Below, one piece after another: positions 52,130 to 63,785 of a stretch of DNA of 64,000 nt; within the stretch, counting starts at the first letter, position 1, and each line of letters opens with the position of its first letter. The DNA is taken from contig OY726569.1 of assembly GCA_963383645.1 (NCBI GenBank), positions 77,842,135-77,906,134 of the forward strand, written 5' to 3'. The translations under genes were made by a program, and so were the position numbers. The notes under the pieces are model-generated. The model did not search any database, had not been told where the DNA came from, and saw nothing but the letters and a program-made list of their open reading frames with translations. This DNA comes from Muscardinus avellanarius (lineage: Eukaryota > Chordata > Mammalia > Rodentia > Gliridae).

Positions 52130-53798
52130 AAAATACTTTTATTAGAGCATTGTAATTATATATCATAGTGAGATTCAAAGTAATACAAATATACATGCAT
52201 ATATCACTTGGTAAATTTCCCTCCATACATGTTACTAAGATTGGAATGAAACTTTCTTGTATGGACGTAACCTTATTTGAACTCTTCTCTTCCTAAACAG
52301 TCATTTTCCCCTTTCCAACGCTCTCTTAATTTCCTTCTACTATTCTACTGTTTTTCTCCTTATTTGACTGAAGGCCTTTTTGCTGCCTCTTGTTTTAGCT
52401 TCCACATATGAGAGAAAACATAGGACCTCTTGGCTTCCTGATTGGCTCATCTCACATAATATTCTCTAGCTGCATCCATGTTGCTGCAGATGACATCGTT
52501 TTGGTCTTTATTGCTGAGTAAACTCCATTGTGTATATATACTATATTTTTGTTATCCATTTTCTGTTGATGAACACCTAGGTTGGTTCTATAATTTGGCT
52601 ATTGTGAATTATGCACCTGTAGCCGGGCATGGTAGCGCACACTTGTAATCCCAGCTTTGGGGAGGCTGAGACAGGAGGATCGTGGTTCACAGACAGCCTC
52701 AGCTACTTAGTGAGGCCCTCTGCAACTCAGTGAGCCCCTGTTTCAAAAAAAAAAAAAAAAAAAAAAAAGAATATAACATAAGACTGGTGATTTAGCTCAG
52801 AAGTAGAATGCCCCTGGGTTCCATCCCCAGGACCACACACACAAAGAATTATAGCATGTAATACTATAATATTCTAACTTCAATTCTTTTGGAAAAATAT
52901 CAAAGAGTAGTATGAGTGGGTCATATGGTGGTTCTGTTCCTAGTCTTTTGATCTTTTGATGAACCCCCATACTGATAGTGGTTGAACTAATTTACAGTCT
53001 CACCAACAGTGTATAGATTTCTTATTTCCCCACATCCTTGCCAGCATCTGTTATATTCTTGATGATTGCCATTCTAATTGGGGTTAGATGGAATCTCAGG
53101 GTAGTTTCGATTTACATTTTCCTGATTGCTAGTGATGTTGAACATTTTTTCACATATTTGGCCATTCGTATTTCTTTTTTTGAGTTGTATTCATTTCAAT
53201 AGCCCAATTAAAAGATTGGGGTTTTTTTTGGTGTTTAGTTTTTTGAGTTCTTTACATATTCTAGGTATTATTCATCTATCTTAAGAGTAGCTGACAAAGA
53301 TTTTCTCCCAGCCCGCAGGTTCTTTCTTCAGACTTTTGATTGTATAATTTGCTGCACAGAAGCTTTAAAATTTGATAGTATCTCATTTATTGATTTTTTA
53401 TTTTATTTCCCGAGCTCTAGGGGTCTTGTTGAGAAAATCTCTACCATTGTCTATATGTTGGATCCATTTTGAGTTGACTTTTGTGCAAGGTACTTTTGAT
53501 AGTCAATTTTCATTCTTCTACATATGGCTATCCAGTTTTTTCAGCATATGTTTTTGATATTTTTGACAAAAATCACCTGGCCATAAGTGTAAGGGTTTGT
53601 CTCTGTATCTTCTCTCCTGTTCCATTGGTCTTCGTGTCTGTTTCTGTGCCAGTAGCATGCTGTTCTTGTTACTATAGCTCTGTAGTGTAATTTGAAATCA
53701 GGTACTGTGATGCCTTCAGGATTGCTTTTATTATTCTGAGTCTTTTGATCTTCCATGTGAATTTTAGGACCATTTTTTCTGACTCTGTGAAGAATGAC

Positions 53799-53800
<2 letters not shown>
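52130..53800 (-). mobile_element. LINE-1 3' UTR region, split by one SINE
   Basis: On plus the landmarks are TTATTAGAGCATTGTAATTA, CATCCATGTTGCTGCAGATG, GGTCTTTATTGCTGAGTA, CAGTCTCACCAACAGTG, CCACATCCTTGCCAGCATC, GATTGCTAGTGATGTTGAAC, GAGTTCTTTACATATTC and CTGTTCCATTGGTCTTCG, all reverse complement of L1 3' sequence. It is longer and less worn than the L1 at 7655. It contains a type A B1-dID at 52622-52850. Confidence 0.92.
52622..52850 (+). mobile_element. B1-dID SINE, type A, inside L1
   Basis: AGCCGGGCATGGTAGCGC, A24 linker, end CCCCAGGACC. Dates the L1 as older than this A copy. Confidence 0.94.
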
Positions 53801-53837
<37 letters not shown>

Positions 53838-54048
53838 TTACTTTTTTGCAGTACTGGGGATGGAATCCAGGGCATTCTACCTCTGAGCTACATTCCCTGC
53901 CCAATTTTTTATTCTTTATTTTGAAATATGGTCTCATTAAGTTGCAGAGGGCCTCACTAAATACCTAAGGCTGGCTGTAAACCTGTGATCTTCCTGTCTC
54001 AGCTTCCCAAGTATGTGATTACACCTGTGTGCCACCATGCTTGGTTCC
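53800..54048 (-). mobile_element. B1-dID SINE, type A, with (TTTA)n on the tail side
   Basis: TTTA units 53801-53832, then TTTGCAGTACTGGGGATGG to CACCATGCTTGGTT. Confidence 0.92.
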
Positions 54049-54049
54049 T

Positions 54050-54720
54050 GTTAATTTTTAAAATAATGTTAGACCTTGTGTATGAGGTGGGATAGAGGTT
54101 CTTGGTGATATTGTTCTCTAAAGATGATTTGATTTTCTTCTGATGGCAATTTTAAAGTAGGAGATGACCTTGATCCGGTACAGGCTTGAGCTGACTTGAG
54201 GCTTTGTTTTAGGCTTCTCAAGAGCTGGTTTACATTCAGTTTCCACTTACTTCAAGAGTGTTGTCCTTCAGAGGTATCAAATGGAATCTTGGAATGTTTG
54301 CCAAGTCCTCTCCATCTTGGCAGGCCCTGAACTCTTAAGTTTTTCTTTCTTAGTACTGTGAGACAATCAAAAAACTTTTACTTACCTTTTTTGCTGTAAA
54401 ATAGGCACTTTGTTGGGTTTTTTCCTCTTACCCCTTCATAAGTTAGGACTCAGTAAATGCTCTGAGGTTAAAAGTAGTACAGGATGTACAGACTTGCTTG
54501 TCTGCGATTGACTGTTCTCGGGTTTTTATCCCCTCAGATCCTGCCTGTCTTGTCTTTTTTTTGCCTTTCCAACTTTATATCCAGGTCCCAGTTTCCCCAT
54601 CCCCCATCTTGATAGCTCTGAATTCTAATTTCTGTCTCTGCAGCCATGTGAGATTGCCAGAAGTTCTCGCCTACAGCTAGATTACTCCAGGAAGAAAAAG
54701 TAGTGGAAAACGTCAGGCGT
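54050..54720. other. Unassigned intronic sequence
   Basis: No SINE or exon recognised; may include further old L1 or LTR material. Confidence 0.4.
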
Positions 54721-54721
54721 A

Positions 54722-54725
<4 letters not shown>

Positions 54726-54771
<46 letters not shown>

Positions 54772-54962
54772 ATTGAGGACTGAACCCAGAGGCATTCCGC
54801 CTCCAAGTTACATGTACTTCAACTCCATTTTATTTTTTCTTTTGAAACAATCTCACTAGTTGCAGAGGGCCTCACTAAGTTGTTGAGGCTGGCCTTGTTT
54901 CTGTGATCCTGTCTCAGCCTCCCAAGTCCTGGGATTACAGGCCTGCACCACCACATTGATTT
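54726..54962 (-). mobile_element. Old B1-dID copy with (GT)n at its tail side
   Basis: About twenty-two GT units, then GATTGAGGACTGAACCC to GCACCACCACATTG. Confidence 0.85.
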
Positions 54963-55029
54963 ATAGGGTTTAATTCTGATTTGCTTTTTCTTTTCATTAT
55001 ATCTTCCTCCATTTCCTTTTTCTTTCTCT

Positions 55030-55039
55030 TCTTTCTTCT

Positions 55040-55099
<60 letters not shown>

Positions 55100-55290
55100 T
55101 CACTGGGGATTAAACCCAGGGGCATTCTACCTTGCTACATCCCCAACCCAATTTTATTTTTGTTTGGAAACAGTGTCTCACTAGGTTGATGAAAGTCTCA
55201 GTGCTTACTGAGACTGTCCTCAACCTGTGATCCTCCCATCTCAGCCTCTCAAGTACTGGTTTTACAAGCTTGCACTACCATGCCCAGCTC
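55030..55290 (-). mobile_element. Old B1-dID copy with (TTTC)n on the tail side
   Basis: TTTC units 55041-55100, then CACTGGGGATTAAACCC to CTACCATGCCCAGC. Confidence 0.87.
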
Positions 55291-55377
55291 CTACGTTTTC
55301 TTTTTTCTCTGGTATTTTGACCTCTCACATCCTTTATTTTTTTAAATCCATTTTTATAGTTTTTCTTACTAGAAGAG

Positions 55378-55438
55378 TTTTGTGGTACTGGGGTAGAACC
55401 CAGGGGCTTTTCTATCTCCAGGCTACATACACTCCCAG

Positions 55439-55489
<51 letters not shown>

Positions 55490-55755
55490 CACTTTATTTG
55501 GAAACAGGGTCTCACTAAGTTGCTGAGAGCCTCACTAAGTAGCTGAGGCTGGCTTTGAACCTGTGTGATCCTCCCAAGGGCTGGGATTACAAGCATGCAC
55601 CACCACGCCCGGCTTATTCTTTATTTTTAAACAGGCTCTCACTAAGTTGCAGATGGCTTCACTAAGTAGCTGAGGCTGGTGGTATACCTGTGATCCTCCT
55701 TTATTAGCCTCCCAAGTACTGGCATTACAAACCTGTGCCACTATACCTGTTTTAG
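55378..55755 (-). mobile_element. Type B copy with internal (CA)n, then an A-like head
   Basis: 55378-55615 has about 25 CA units at 55441-55491 in place of the CCTATTTTATA linker region. 55616-55755 is a head only, ending TGCCACTATACCTG. Confidence 0.88.
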
Positions 55756-55888
55756 CAGTCCTATTTATGATAGCAATTTTCAGTGGAGCCAAATGGGAGG
55801 AAGTTAGGTCACCAGTGCAGTTGGAGATTCAGGTAAAGAACACATAAGACTTCCCTGCCCTCTTTTTACAACCTCCTGCAAATCTAAA

Positions 55889-56090
55889 ATCTTTTTTTTT
55901 TTTTTTTTTTGTGGTACTGGGGTTCCTGGAAACCCTTCTACCTCTGGGCTACACCCCCAGACCTATTTTATCCTTTTTATTTGGAAACAGGGTCTCTTAA
56001 GCCAGCACAGCTGGCTTCAAATCTGCGGGATCCTCCTGTCTCCGCCTCCCAAGCATGGGGATTACAAGCATGCACCACCACGCCCAGCTA
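55889..56090 (-). mobile_element. B1-dID SINE, type C
   Basis: T20, GTGGTACTGGGGTTCC to CACCACGCCCAGC; CTAAAATCTTTT and CTAAAATCATTTT flank it. Confidence 0.96.
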
Positions 56091-56113
56091 AAATCATTTT
56101 AAAATAAAAAGTT

Positions 56114-56350
56114 GAAGCCAGGCATGGTGGCAAATGTCTGTCATCCCAGTACTAGGGAAGCTGAGACAGGAGGCTTGAGGACAGCCTGAGCAAGTAGTGA
56201 GACTGTTATCAACCTAGTAGAACCCTGTTTCCAAACTAAAAAAAACAAAACAAAATAGGGCTAGGAGTGTAGCTCAGAGGTAGAATGCCCCTAGGTTCAA
56301 TCCCTAGAACCACAATAAATAAGTAAATAAATAAATAATAAATATATAAA
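56114..56350 (+). mobile_element. B1-dID SINE, old
   Basis: AGCCAGGCATGGTGGC to CAATCCCTAGAACC, then an AAAT-rich tail. Confidence 0.88.
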
Positions 56351-56494
56351 TAAATATTAAATAGTTGAAACAAAAACATTGAGACAATTCTATATTTGGT
56401 CAGATAGAGTAAACATACCTCCCTTTATCTTCCACTATAATAACCATAAAACTAGGACAGAATTATGAACAGCTATTATCTGAAAAATAAATAA

Positions 56495-56777
56495 TCAGCC
56501 AGGCATGATGGCGCACACCTGTAATTGCAGTGCTTGGAAGGCTGAGACAGCAGGATTGCAGGTTTAAGGACAGCCTCAGCAATGTTGTGATACTCTCAGG
56601 AACCTAGTGAGACCCTATTGCAATAGAAAAAAATAAAAAGGACTGGGATGTAGCCTGGAGGGAGAATGCCTCTGGGTTGGAAGGATCTCGCTAAGTATCG
56701 GAGGCTGTCCCCAAACCACTATCCTCCGGTCTCCACCTCCTGAATGCTGGGATTACAAGCAAGCACCACGCCTGGCT
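56495..56777. mobile_element. Old plus-strand B1-dID joined to a minus-strand head
   Basis: 56495-56680 is a plus copy ending GCCTCTGGGTTGG. 56681-56777 is a type D-like head on minus (GGATCTCGCTAAGTATCG to CACGCCTGGC). No linker or tail is left between them, so both lost the facing ends. Confidence 0.78.
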
Positions 56778-57111
56778 TCAAATTCTTAATAGTATGGTGC
56801 CATGCTTCTTAACTGAAAAAACATTCTAATGGTTCCAAGCCTCTATATGCACACAGCAGTTTACAATATAAGACAAAAATAAAACTAAGAGCATGATGTA
56901 AGAGGAAAAAGGAAGTGATGTGTCTTATTATTTCAGCTGAAGAAATAAGGAAGTGGGATCATTTATCAGCAAGCACAATCTTAGAAACACCTCTAAAGGA
57001 CAGAATACTGAGCCTTTTCCAAAAAAATTTTAGTAGACAATGGTCTATAAGACTCATCCCTTCACTAACTCAAACATATAATCAAGAACGAAATAATATT
57101 AAAGAAAATTT

Positions 57112-57340
57112 TTTGCCGGGCGTGATGGCTAACACTTCTAATCCCAGTATTTGGGAGGCCAAGACAGGAGGATCGCACAGGTTCGAAGCCAGCCTCAGCT
57201 ACTGAGTGAGGCTCTCAGCAACTTAGTGAGACCTGTTTCCAAATAAAGTATAAAATAGGTCTGGGAGTATATACCGGAGGTAGAAAAGCCCCTGGGTTTC
57301 ACTCCCAATACCACACACACACACAAAAAAAAGCCTTTTA
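57112..57340 (+). mobile_element. B1-dID SINE, type B
   Basis: GCCGGGCGTGATGGCTAAC to CTCCCAATACC, short CA/A tail. Confidence 0.92.
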
Positions 57341-57356
57341 AAAAAAATGTATGCTG

Positions 57357-57567
57357 AGCCGGGCGTAGCGGCACATGCTTGTAAGGAGGCTGAGACAGGA
57401 GGATCGCGATTTGCGGACAGCCTCAGCTACTTAGTGAGGCCATCCACAACTCAGTGAGACCCGGTTTCAAAATAAAGAATAAAAAATTGGGCAAGGGGTA
57501 TAGCTCAGAGGTCAAATGACCCTGGGTTCCATCCCCAGACCCGCAAAAAAAAAAAAAAAAAAAAAAG
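57357..57567 (+). mobile_element. B1-dID SINE, type D, small deletion
   Basis: GCCGGGCGTAGCGGCAC to CCCAGACCCGC and A22. About 20 bp are missing after GCTTGTAA. TATGCTGAGC and TATGCTGAAC flank it. Confidence 0.94.
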
Positions 57568-58140
57568 TATGCTGAACTCATGGGTAAAATCTGACTACAG
57601 CAACGGCTTTAAGAGTTACAATATGCAAGATCATTAGTCACAGCCTAAACACAAACTAGAAGTTTACCCTGCCTTTTTGTTCCTCTTTTCCCAAGAGTAT
57701 CTTCACTTCAGTCAGAATTACCGGTGTCTGAGACAACATCTCTAACCCGATCACCACCCTATGTCCTCCTTCATGCAGTTTTATGCTTTTTTCTAACTAA
57801 CTTTCATAATGATGTTTCTATGAAGTTTATGCCTGCTACTGACTTAAATGATTAGTGCTAATGAAAGAATATATAATAGGTCTTAAGAAAGTACTGACTG
57901 CCTATTTCAAAAAACAAAAGCTACTGTGAACACAAATAATCAAGGGTAACAGAACTGTATCATACAAAAGTGCAGTCATGAAAAACCTCCAACTCAAGGC
58001 TGCGAGGATATAAATTAAAATTAAATACCTCTTCCAAATGTGTCAAAACATGTCATACTTCCAAGACACATCTGCTGAAATTCTGAAATTTTGAGTGACA
58101 AGTATTTTGGAACATTATATAGCTATCTAAACACAAAAAC
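57568..58140. other. Unique intronic sequence
   Basis: No exon or repeat recognised. Confidence 0.45.
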
Positions 58141-58141
58141 C

Positions 58142-58320
58142 AGCCAGGTGTGGTGGTGGTGTTTGTAATCCTAGTATTTGAAAGGCTGAGATAGGATCAC
58201 AGGTTCAAGGCCAGCCTCAGCAATTTAGTAAAACCCCACCTCAAAAGAAAAATAAAATATAGTAATGTAGTTCAGTGGTAGAATGCCCCTGGACTCAATA
58301 CCCAGTACCACAAAACAAAA
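58142..58320 (+). mobile_element. B1-dID SINE, old
   Basis: AGCCAGGTGTGGTGGTGG to CAATACCCAGTACC; part of the left half is missing. Confidence 0.85.
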
Positions 58321-58380
58321 CAAAAAACAGCACACACAAACCAACAAGGAATTGCAGGACCCATTTGAAAATATAATAGT

Positions 58381-58578
58381 GCCGAGTGTGGTGAGCAAGT
58401 AATCCCAGCGCTTGGGAGGCGGAGACAGGAGGTTCAAAGCCAGCCTCACTGGCTTAAGAGACCCTTTTTCCAAATAAAAAAATATAAAATGGGTCTGGGG
58501 GTCTGGGAGTGTAGCCCGGAGGTTGAAGGGTTTCCGGGAACCCCAGTATCACCAAAAAAAAAAAAAAAAAAGAAAGAA
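58381..58578 (+). mobile_element. B1-dID SINE, type C
   Basis: GCCGAGTGTGGTGAGC to CCAGTATCACC with A17; GAAAATATAATAGT flanks both sides. A short duplication GGGTCTGGGGGTCTGGG is present in the right half. Confidence 0.95.
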
Positions 58579-58660
58579 AATATAATAGTTCCCATTTATG
58601 GCAGCTACTATAAGTTAGGTACTATTCTAAGAGAGAGAAAGGAAAGAGAGAGAAAGAGAA

Positions 58661-59092
58661 AGCCAGGCATGGTGGCGCACGCTTGTAATCCCAGCACTCG
58701 GGTGGCTGAGACCAGAGGATCACAGTTCGCAGACAGCCTCAGCTACTTACTGAGGCCCTCTGCAACTCAGTGAGACCCTGTTTCAAAAATAGAGAATAAG
58801 CCGGGCGTGGTGGCGCACGCTTGTAATCCCCGCCCTTGGGAGGCAGAGACAGGAGGATCGCGCAGGTTCGAAGCCAGCCGTGCGCGCTGGCTTAGGAGAC
58901 CCTGTTTCCAAATTTAAAAAAATGTAAAAATAGGTCTGGGAGTGTAGCCCGGAGGTAGAAGGGCTTCCAGGAACCCCCGTACCACCACCAAAAAAAAAAA
59001 AAAAAAAAAAAAAGAATAAAAAATAGGGCTAGGGGCATAGCTCGGAGGTAGAATGTCCCTGGGTTCCATCCCCAATACCGATAAAAAAAAAA
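58661..59092 (+). mobile_element. A-like B1-dID interrupted by a type C copy
   Basis: Outer copy 58661-58797 and 59014-59092; inner copy 58798-59013. AGAATAA from the outer linker is at both junctions. Confidence 0.94.
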
Positions 59093-59171
59093 AGTTTGAT
59101 TTCATAACACTGAGAGACAGGGTCTAAAGATGAGAAACTACAGATTTGAAAGATTAAAGAGGTTTCCAATC

Positions 59172-59785
59172 AGCCAGGACATTAGCCCACACCTACAATC
59201 CCAGCACATTGGAGGCCAAGAGAGGTTCAAGGCCAGTCTCACAACATGGTGACATCCTCAGCAACTTAGACCCTGCTTCAAAATAAAAAATAAAATAAAG
59301 CTGGGCGTGGTGGCGCACGCTTGTAATTCCAGCGCTTGGGAGGCTGAGACAGGAGGATCGCACAGTTTTGAAGCCAGCCTCAGCTACTTAATGAGGCTCT
59401 CAGCAACTTAGTGAGACCCTGTTTCCAAATAAAATAAAAAACAGGAGCTGGGCGTGGTGACACATGCTTGTAATCCCAGCATTTGGGAGGCTGAGACCAG
59501 AGAATCACGGTTCACGGACAGCCTCAGCTACTTAGTGAGGCCCTCTGCAACTTAGTGAGAACCTGTTTCAAAATAAAGAATAAAAATAGGGCTAGGGGTG
59601 TAGCTCGGAGGTCAAGTGTCCCTGGGTTTCATCCTCAACCCCCAAAAGGAAAAAATATATAAAATATAAAATAGGTCTGAGAGTATAGCCCGGAGGTAGA
59701 AAGCATCTGGGTTCCACCCCCAGTACCACCAAAAATAATAAAATAAAATAGGGCTGAGAATCTCCAGTACCAAAAAAAAAAAAAA
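59172..59785 (+). mobile_element. Three B1-dID copies nested one inside the other
   Basis: Outer old copy 59172-59298 and 59731-59785, whose right half is shortened to GGGCTGAGAATCTCCAG. Middle type B copy 59299-59443 and 59650-59730. Inner type D copy 59446-59649. The right halves follow in order inner, middle, outer. AATAAAATA marks the outer junctions. Confidence 0.93.
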
Positions 59786-59789
59786 GGAA

Positions 59790-60085
59790 GAGATTTCTGG
59801 TCAAGATGGTATAGTTAATTCACCCAAATATCAATTAAATCTATAAATGTATCAAATAAATAATATGTAGCTGGATCAAAAAATAAAATCAGTATTTCTC
59901 AGGAAGTGATGGGGAATTTAAAGGCAACTGGAAAGTGGGGCTGAAGTCAGGGCCTACAGTCCTCGTGGTCTAGACAGACAGTGGCAGCTGGGAGTCTGGC
60001 TTCCTTGGGAAACAGGGACTCCACATAAGACAGAATCTGCCAGAGCGAAGACTGGAGTAGGTTTCTACTTGTTTTTGGGGGGTTT
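59790..60085. other. Unassigned, possibly old L1 5' material
   Basis: TTCTGGTCAAGATGGTATAG has the flavour of an L1 or LTR start, but nothing further confirms it. Confidence 0.25.
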
Positions 60086-60087
60086 AC

Positions 60088-60275
60088 TTGGGAGTAAAGG
60101 GGGCTAGGGATTGAATCCAGGGCATTCTATCTCCAAGCTACATTATATCCCCAGCCTTATTTTTTATTTTGAAACAGGGTCTTACTAAGTAGCTGAGGCT
60201 GTCCTCAACCTGCATCTTCCTGTCTCAGCCTCCCTAGCAGTGAGATTATAGGGGTGCCCCACCACGCCCAGCTTT
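60088..60275 (-). mobile_element. B1-dID SINE, old
   Basis: GGGGCTAGGGATTGAATCC to CACCACGCCCAGC. Confidence 0.85.
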
Positions 60276-60670
60276 GGGCTCTACTTCTTATAAAAGGCTG
60301 AAAACATCATGCCAACTCTGCCAGGGGCCATGCTTTTAAGAAGGAATCCCAGGAAGGCAGTAGGACACAGACACAGCTTCTAAACCAAGCAAAAAACCAA
60401 GCCACATGCCAGCTCTGTATCTTCAATATCTACAATTATCTTCAAGAATCAGGAATTCTAAAGCTGGTTCTAGAATTAAGGTCCACAGGAAACTGTAGAA
60501 CATAAGTGAGCCGGTACAACAGTGAATTAGATGAGTCTTAAAAATAGAAGACAACTAACACTGTTGTTATATCCTGAATGACATTTCATTATTTTCCATT
60601 TCCCAATGTAAGACTTTTAAAGACTTTCTGGTGCCCTCTCACATCCCTCAGTATTTAAAAGATAAGCCCT
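60276..60670. other. Unique intronic sequence
   Basis: No exon or repeat recognised. Confidence 0.4.
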
Positions 60671-60851
60671 AGCTGGGCGTGGTAGCCTATGCTACTTGGG
60701 AGGCTTAGACAGGAGGATTGGGTAGGTTCAAGGCCATCCTCAGCCACTCAGTGAGGCTCTAACCAACTTAGACCCTGTTTCCAAATAAAACATAAAATAG
60801 GTCTGGGAGTGTAGCCCGGAGGTAGAAAGCCCCTGGGTTCCATCCCCAATA

Positions 60852-60887
<36 letters not shown>
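60671..60887 (+). mobile_element. B1-dID SINE, type B, with (CA)n tail
   Basis: AGCTGGGCGTGGTAGCC to CCCCAATACC running into about fifteen CA units; ATAAGCCCT flanks both sides. Confidence 0.94.
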
Positions 60888-60888
<1 letters not shown>

Positions 60889-60944
60889 TAAAAAAAAAAA
60901 AATAAGCCCTTACCACTTAAGGTAACCAGAAAACCTAACACTTT

Positions 60945-61010
60945 TTTTTTAGAGCAGGGGATTGAGCCCACAAGCATTCTACCTCCAAGCTACACCCGCA
61001 GCCTGATTTT
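60945..61010 (-). mobile_element. B1-dID right-half fragment, old
   Basis: GCAGGGGATTGAGCCC to CACCCGCAGCCTG; no left half. Confidence 0.75.
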
Positions 61011-61425
61011 TTTTTTAATTTGCAAACACATGTACACACACAATTACTTTTTAAATGCAAAAAAATCACAAAAAATCTATTTTTAACTGGTAGCATTTGA
61101 TAACTACAAAAATAATCATTGAGATTCCCCACAGTTAAGGAAAAATATCTTTATAACTAAACTTGACTGTAGCAAACTGAAGTGATGTGGTCTCTCTCAA
61201 ATTCAGCCTCCTATTATTAACCAGACACAGGAGGAAGGGAGTGGTTTCCAGGTTGAGGATGACACAATCGAAAGGTTCTCTAAAGGAATTAAAAATAGTC
61301 TCTAGAGAGGATAACTCAAAGTAAAAACTTTTAGTAAAATAAGCATCAAATTAGCACTCTATAACTTAAATTCTAGACATATCTCTGCTGCTGACTTCAG
61401 CTAATCCACCTAGGCTTCAAATTCG
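61011..61425. other. Unique intronic sequence
   Basis: No exon or repeat recognised. Confidence 0.4.
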
Positions 61426-61431
61426 ACATGA

Positions 61432-61625
61432 ACCAAGCATGGTGGTGCATGTCTATAATCCCAGTACTTGGGAGGCTGAAGCAAGAGGATCATGGCCAGC
61501 CTCCACAATGGAGCAGGACTCTCAGCAATCTAGGAGCTCCAGCATCAAAAATTAAAAAAGGGCTGGTAGTATGGCTCAAAGGTAGGAGGCCCCTGGGTCC
61601 CATCCCTAGTATAATACACAAAAAG
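61432..61625 (+). mobile_element. B1-dID SINE, old
   Basis: ACCAAGCATGGTGGTGC to CCATCCCTAGTATAA. Confidence 0.82.
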
Positions 61626-61669
61626 AACAATTTATAAGACCTACTCGGCTCTTCTAACATTGTATACTT

Positions 61670-61892
61670 TTTTTTTTTTTTTTTTTTTTTTTGCGGTACT
61701 GGGGATGGAACCCAGGGGCTTTCTACCTCGGAACTACAATCCTGGTCATATTATTTTAGTCTTTATTTCTGAAACAGGGTCTCACTGAGTTGCAAAGGGC
61801 CTCACTAAGTAGCTGAGGCTGTCCCCAAACTGTTCTCCTGTCTCCACCTTCTGAGAGCGGGGATTACAAGCGTGCGCCACCACGCTGACCTT
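61670..61892 (-). mobile_element. B1-dID SINE, type A
   Basis: T23, GCGGTACTGGGGATGG to CACCACGCTGACC; TTGTATAC and TTGTACAC flank it. Confidence 0.92.
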
Positions 61893-61929
61893 GTACACCC
61901 TCTAAATCCCTTTTAAGTCTATGAGAGAA

Positions 61930-62140
61930 AAGCCTGCGTGGTGGCGCATGCTTGTAATCCCCGCTGGGAGGCGGAGACAGGAGGATCACGGGTGTGAAGC
62001 CAGCCTTAGCTACCGAGTGAGGAAATTTAGTGAGGCCCTGTTTCCAAATAAAGTATAAAATAGGTCTGGGAGTATAGCCTGGAGGTAAAAAAAAAAAAAG
62101 CCCTGGGTTCCACCCCCAGTACACACACACACACAAATTC
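61930..62140 (+). mobile_element. B1-dID SINE, type B
   Basis: AGCCTGCGTGGTGGCGC to CCCCCAGTACAC. An A13 expansion sits inside the right half, next to GGAGGTAAAA. Confidence 0.92.
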
Positions 62141-62175
62141 ATATATATATATGAAAGAAAAGTTTTGGGTTTTTT

Positions 62176-62397
62176 GTTTTGTTTTGTTTTGTTTTTGGTG
62201 GTACTGGGGGTGGAACCCAGAGGCTTTCTACCTCCGGGCTACACTCCCAGACCTTTTTTTTTTTTTTTTGAAAAAGGGTCTCACTAAGTTGCCGAGAGCC
62301 TCACTAAGTAGTTGAGGCTGGCTTCGAACCTGCGCGATCCTCCTGTCTCAGCCTCCCAAGCGCGGGGATTACAAGCGTGCGCCACCACGCCTGGCCT
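62176..62397 (-). mobile_element. B1-dID SINE, type B
   Basis: GGTGGTACTGGGGGTGG to CACCACGCCTGGC; TATGAAAGAAAAGTTTT flanks both sides exactly. Confidence 0.97.
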
Positions 62398-62701
62398 ATG
62401 AAAGAAAAGTTTTAAAAATACAATCAGCATTTGTACAATTTTTCAAGAACTTCAAAGAATATTACCAGTATTAATAATGGCTAATCACCAAAATAAAGAA
62501 TAAAAAAGAGTAACATTTTGAGATACCCCAAATACTTTCAAATATAGCCATATATTTTATGTTAGGATTTTGAGTTTTGAGGTATAGTTTATATATACTA
62601 AAATCCGCACTTTCAGTACACACTACTGAGTTTGAAAAGCATATAGCCATGTAACCACCACAAAAATCTAGATATAGAAGATATATCTAAAAAAATTCCT
62701 C

Positions 62702-62895
62702 CAGTCAGGCATGAGGGCACACACTTGTAAATCCAGTACTTGGGAGGCTGAGACAGGTGGATTGCAGGTTCACAGCTAGCCTCAGCAACTTAGTGAGACC
62801 CTGTTTCAAACTAAAAAATAAAATAGGGCTGGAAATGTAGCTCAAAGGTAGGATTCCTGAGTTCAATCCACAGTACCACAAAAATGAAATAAAAC
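62702..62895 (+). mobile_element. B1-dID SINE, old
   Basis: AGTCAGGCATGAGGGCAC to CAATCCACAGTACC. Confidence 0.87.
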
Positions 62896-62924
62896 ATCAT
62901 AAAAATGGAATCATACATGGCATG

Positions 62925-63560
62925 TGGTTGTGTGTTACAAGGGATTTAATTTGGGAGTGTTCTACCTACGATCTATAAGCCCACTGCCCAATTTTATTTT
63001 ATTTATTTATTTATTTATTTTTGCGGGCCTGGGGATGGAACCCAGTGGCATTTGACCTCTGAGCTACAACCCCGGCCCTATTTCTTATTCTTTATTTTGA
63101 AACAGGATCTTGCCGGGCATGGTGGTGCACGCTTGTAATCCCAGCATTTGGGAGGCTGAGACTGGAGGTTCAGGGTTCGGGGACAGCCTCAGATACCTAG
63201 TGAGGCCCTCTGCAACTCAGTGAGACCCGGTTTCAAAATAAAGAATAAAAAATAGGGCAGGGGGTGTAGCTCTGAGGTCGAATGTCCCTGGGTTCCACCC
63301 CCAGACCCGTGGGGGGGAAAAGAAAAAAAAGAAGAAACAGGGTCTCACTAAGTTGCGGAAGGCCTCACTAAGTAGCTGAGGCTATCTGCAAACCACGATC
63401 CTCCTGTCTCAGCCTCCCGAATGCTGGGATTACAAGCACACCACCATGCCCGGCTCAATTTTATTTATTTTGAAATAGAGTCTTGCTAAATTGCTATTTT
63501 TCATTTTGAAATAATGTCTCACTAAATTGCACAAGTGTGCACCACCATGCCTGGCTATAT
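62925..63560 (-). mobile_element. Minus-strand nest with a plus-strand type D copy inside
   Basis: An old copy has its tail at 62925-62995 and worn head material at 63456-63560. Within it is a type D copy (63005-63110 and 63336-63455), and within that a plus-strand type D copy (63111-63335). GAAACAGGATCT and GAAACAGGGTCT bracket the innermost. Confidence 0.87.
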
Positions 63561-63785
63561 ACGGCTTTTCAAGTCTTTCTTCTTTCACTTAGAATAATGC
63601 ATTAGATATTTATCCATGTTGTCACACACAGTGCCATATATTCCATTGTATGGATGTATCAAAGTTCATCAACTTACTAAATTGAAGTAAATCTAGATTA
63701 TTCCAGTTTGGGGCAATTACGATAGCACATAGGCTTATATTTGGCTATAAGTTTTAATTTCACTTAAGTAAATATTTAGGAATAG

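Larger units (their letters stand above)
62545..63785 (-). mobile_element. LINE-1 3' UTR region, split by several SINEs
   Basis: Landmarks on plus: TTGAGGTATAGTTTATATA, CATGTAACCACCACAAAAAT (62650), AATGGAATCATACATGG (62904), TCTTTCTTCTTTCACTTAG (63573), TCCATGTTGTCACACAC, TATTCCATTGTATGGATG and CCAGTTTGGGGCAATTACG (63703). SINEs at 62702, 62920 and 63005-63560 break it up. Confidence 0.88.

Noticed and set aside
52130..53800. Open frames of 60-71 codons in this L1
   Set aside because: The segment is L1 3' UTR sequence in reverse orientation; frames are incidental.
56915..57205. 96-codon plus-strand frame starting MMCLIISAEEIRKW
   Set aside because: The second half is SINE. The first half looks less repetitive but I found no motif, splice signal or retrocopy mark to support it.
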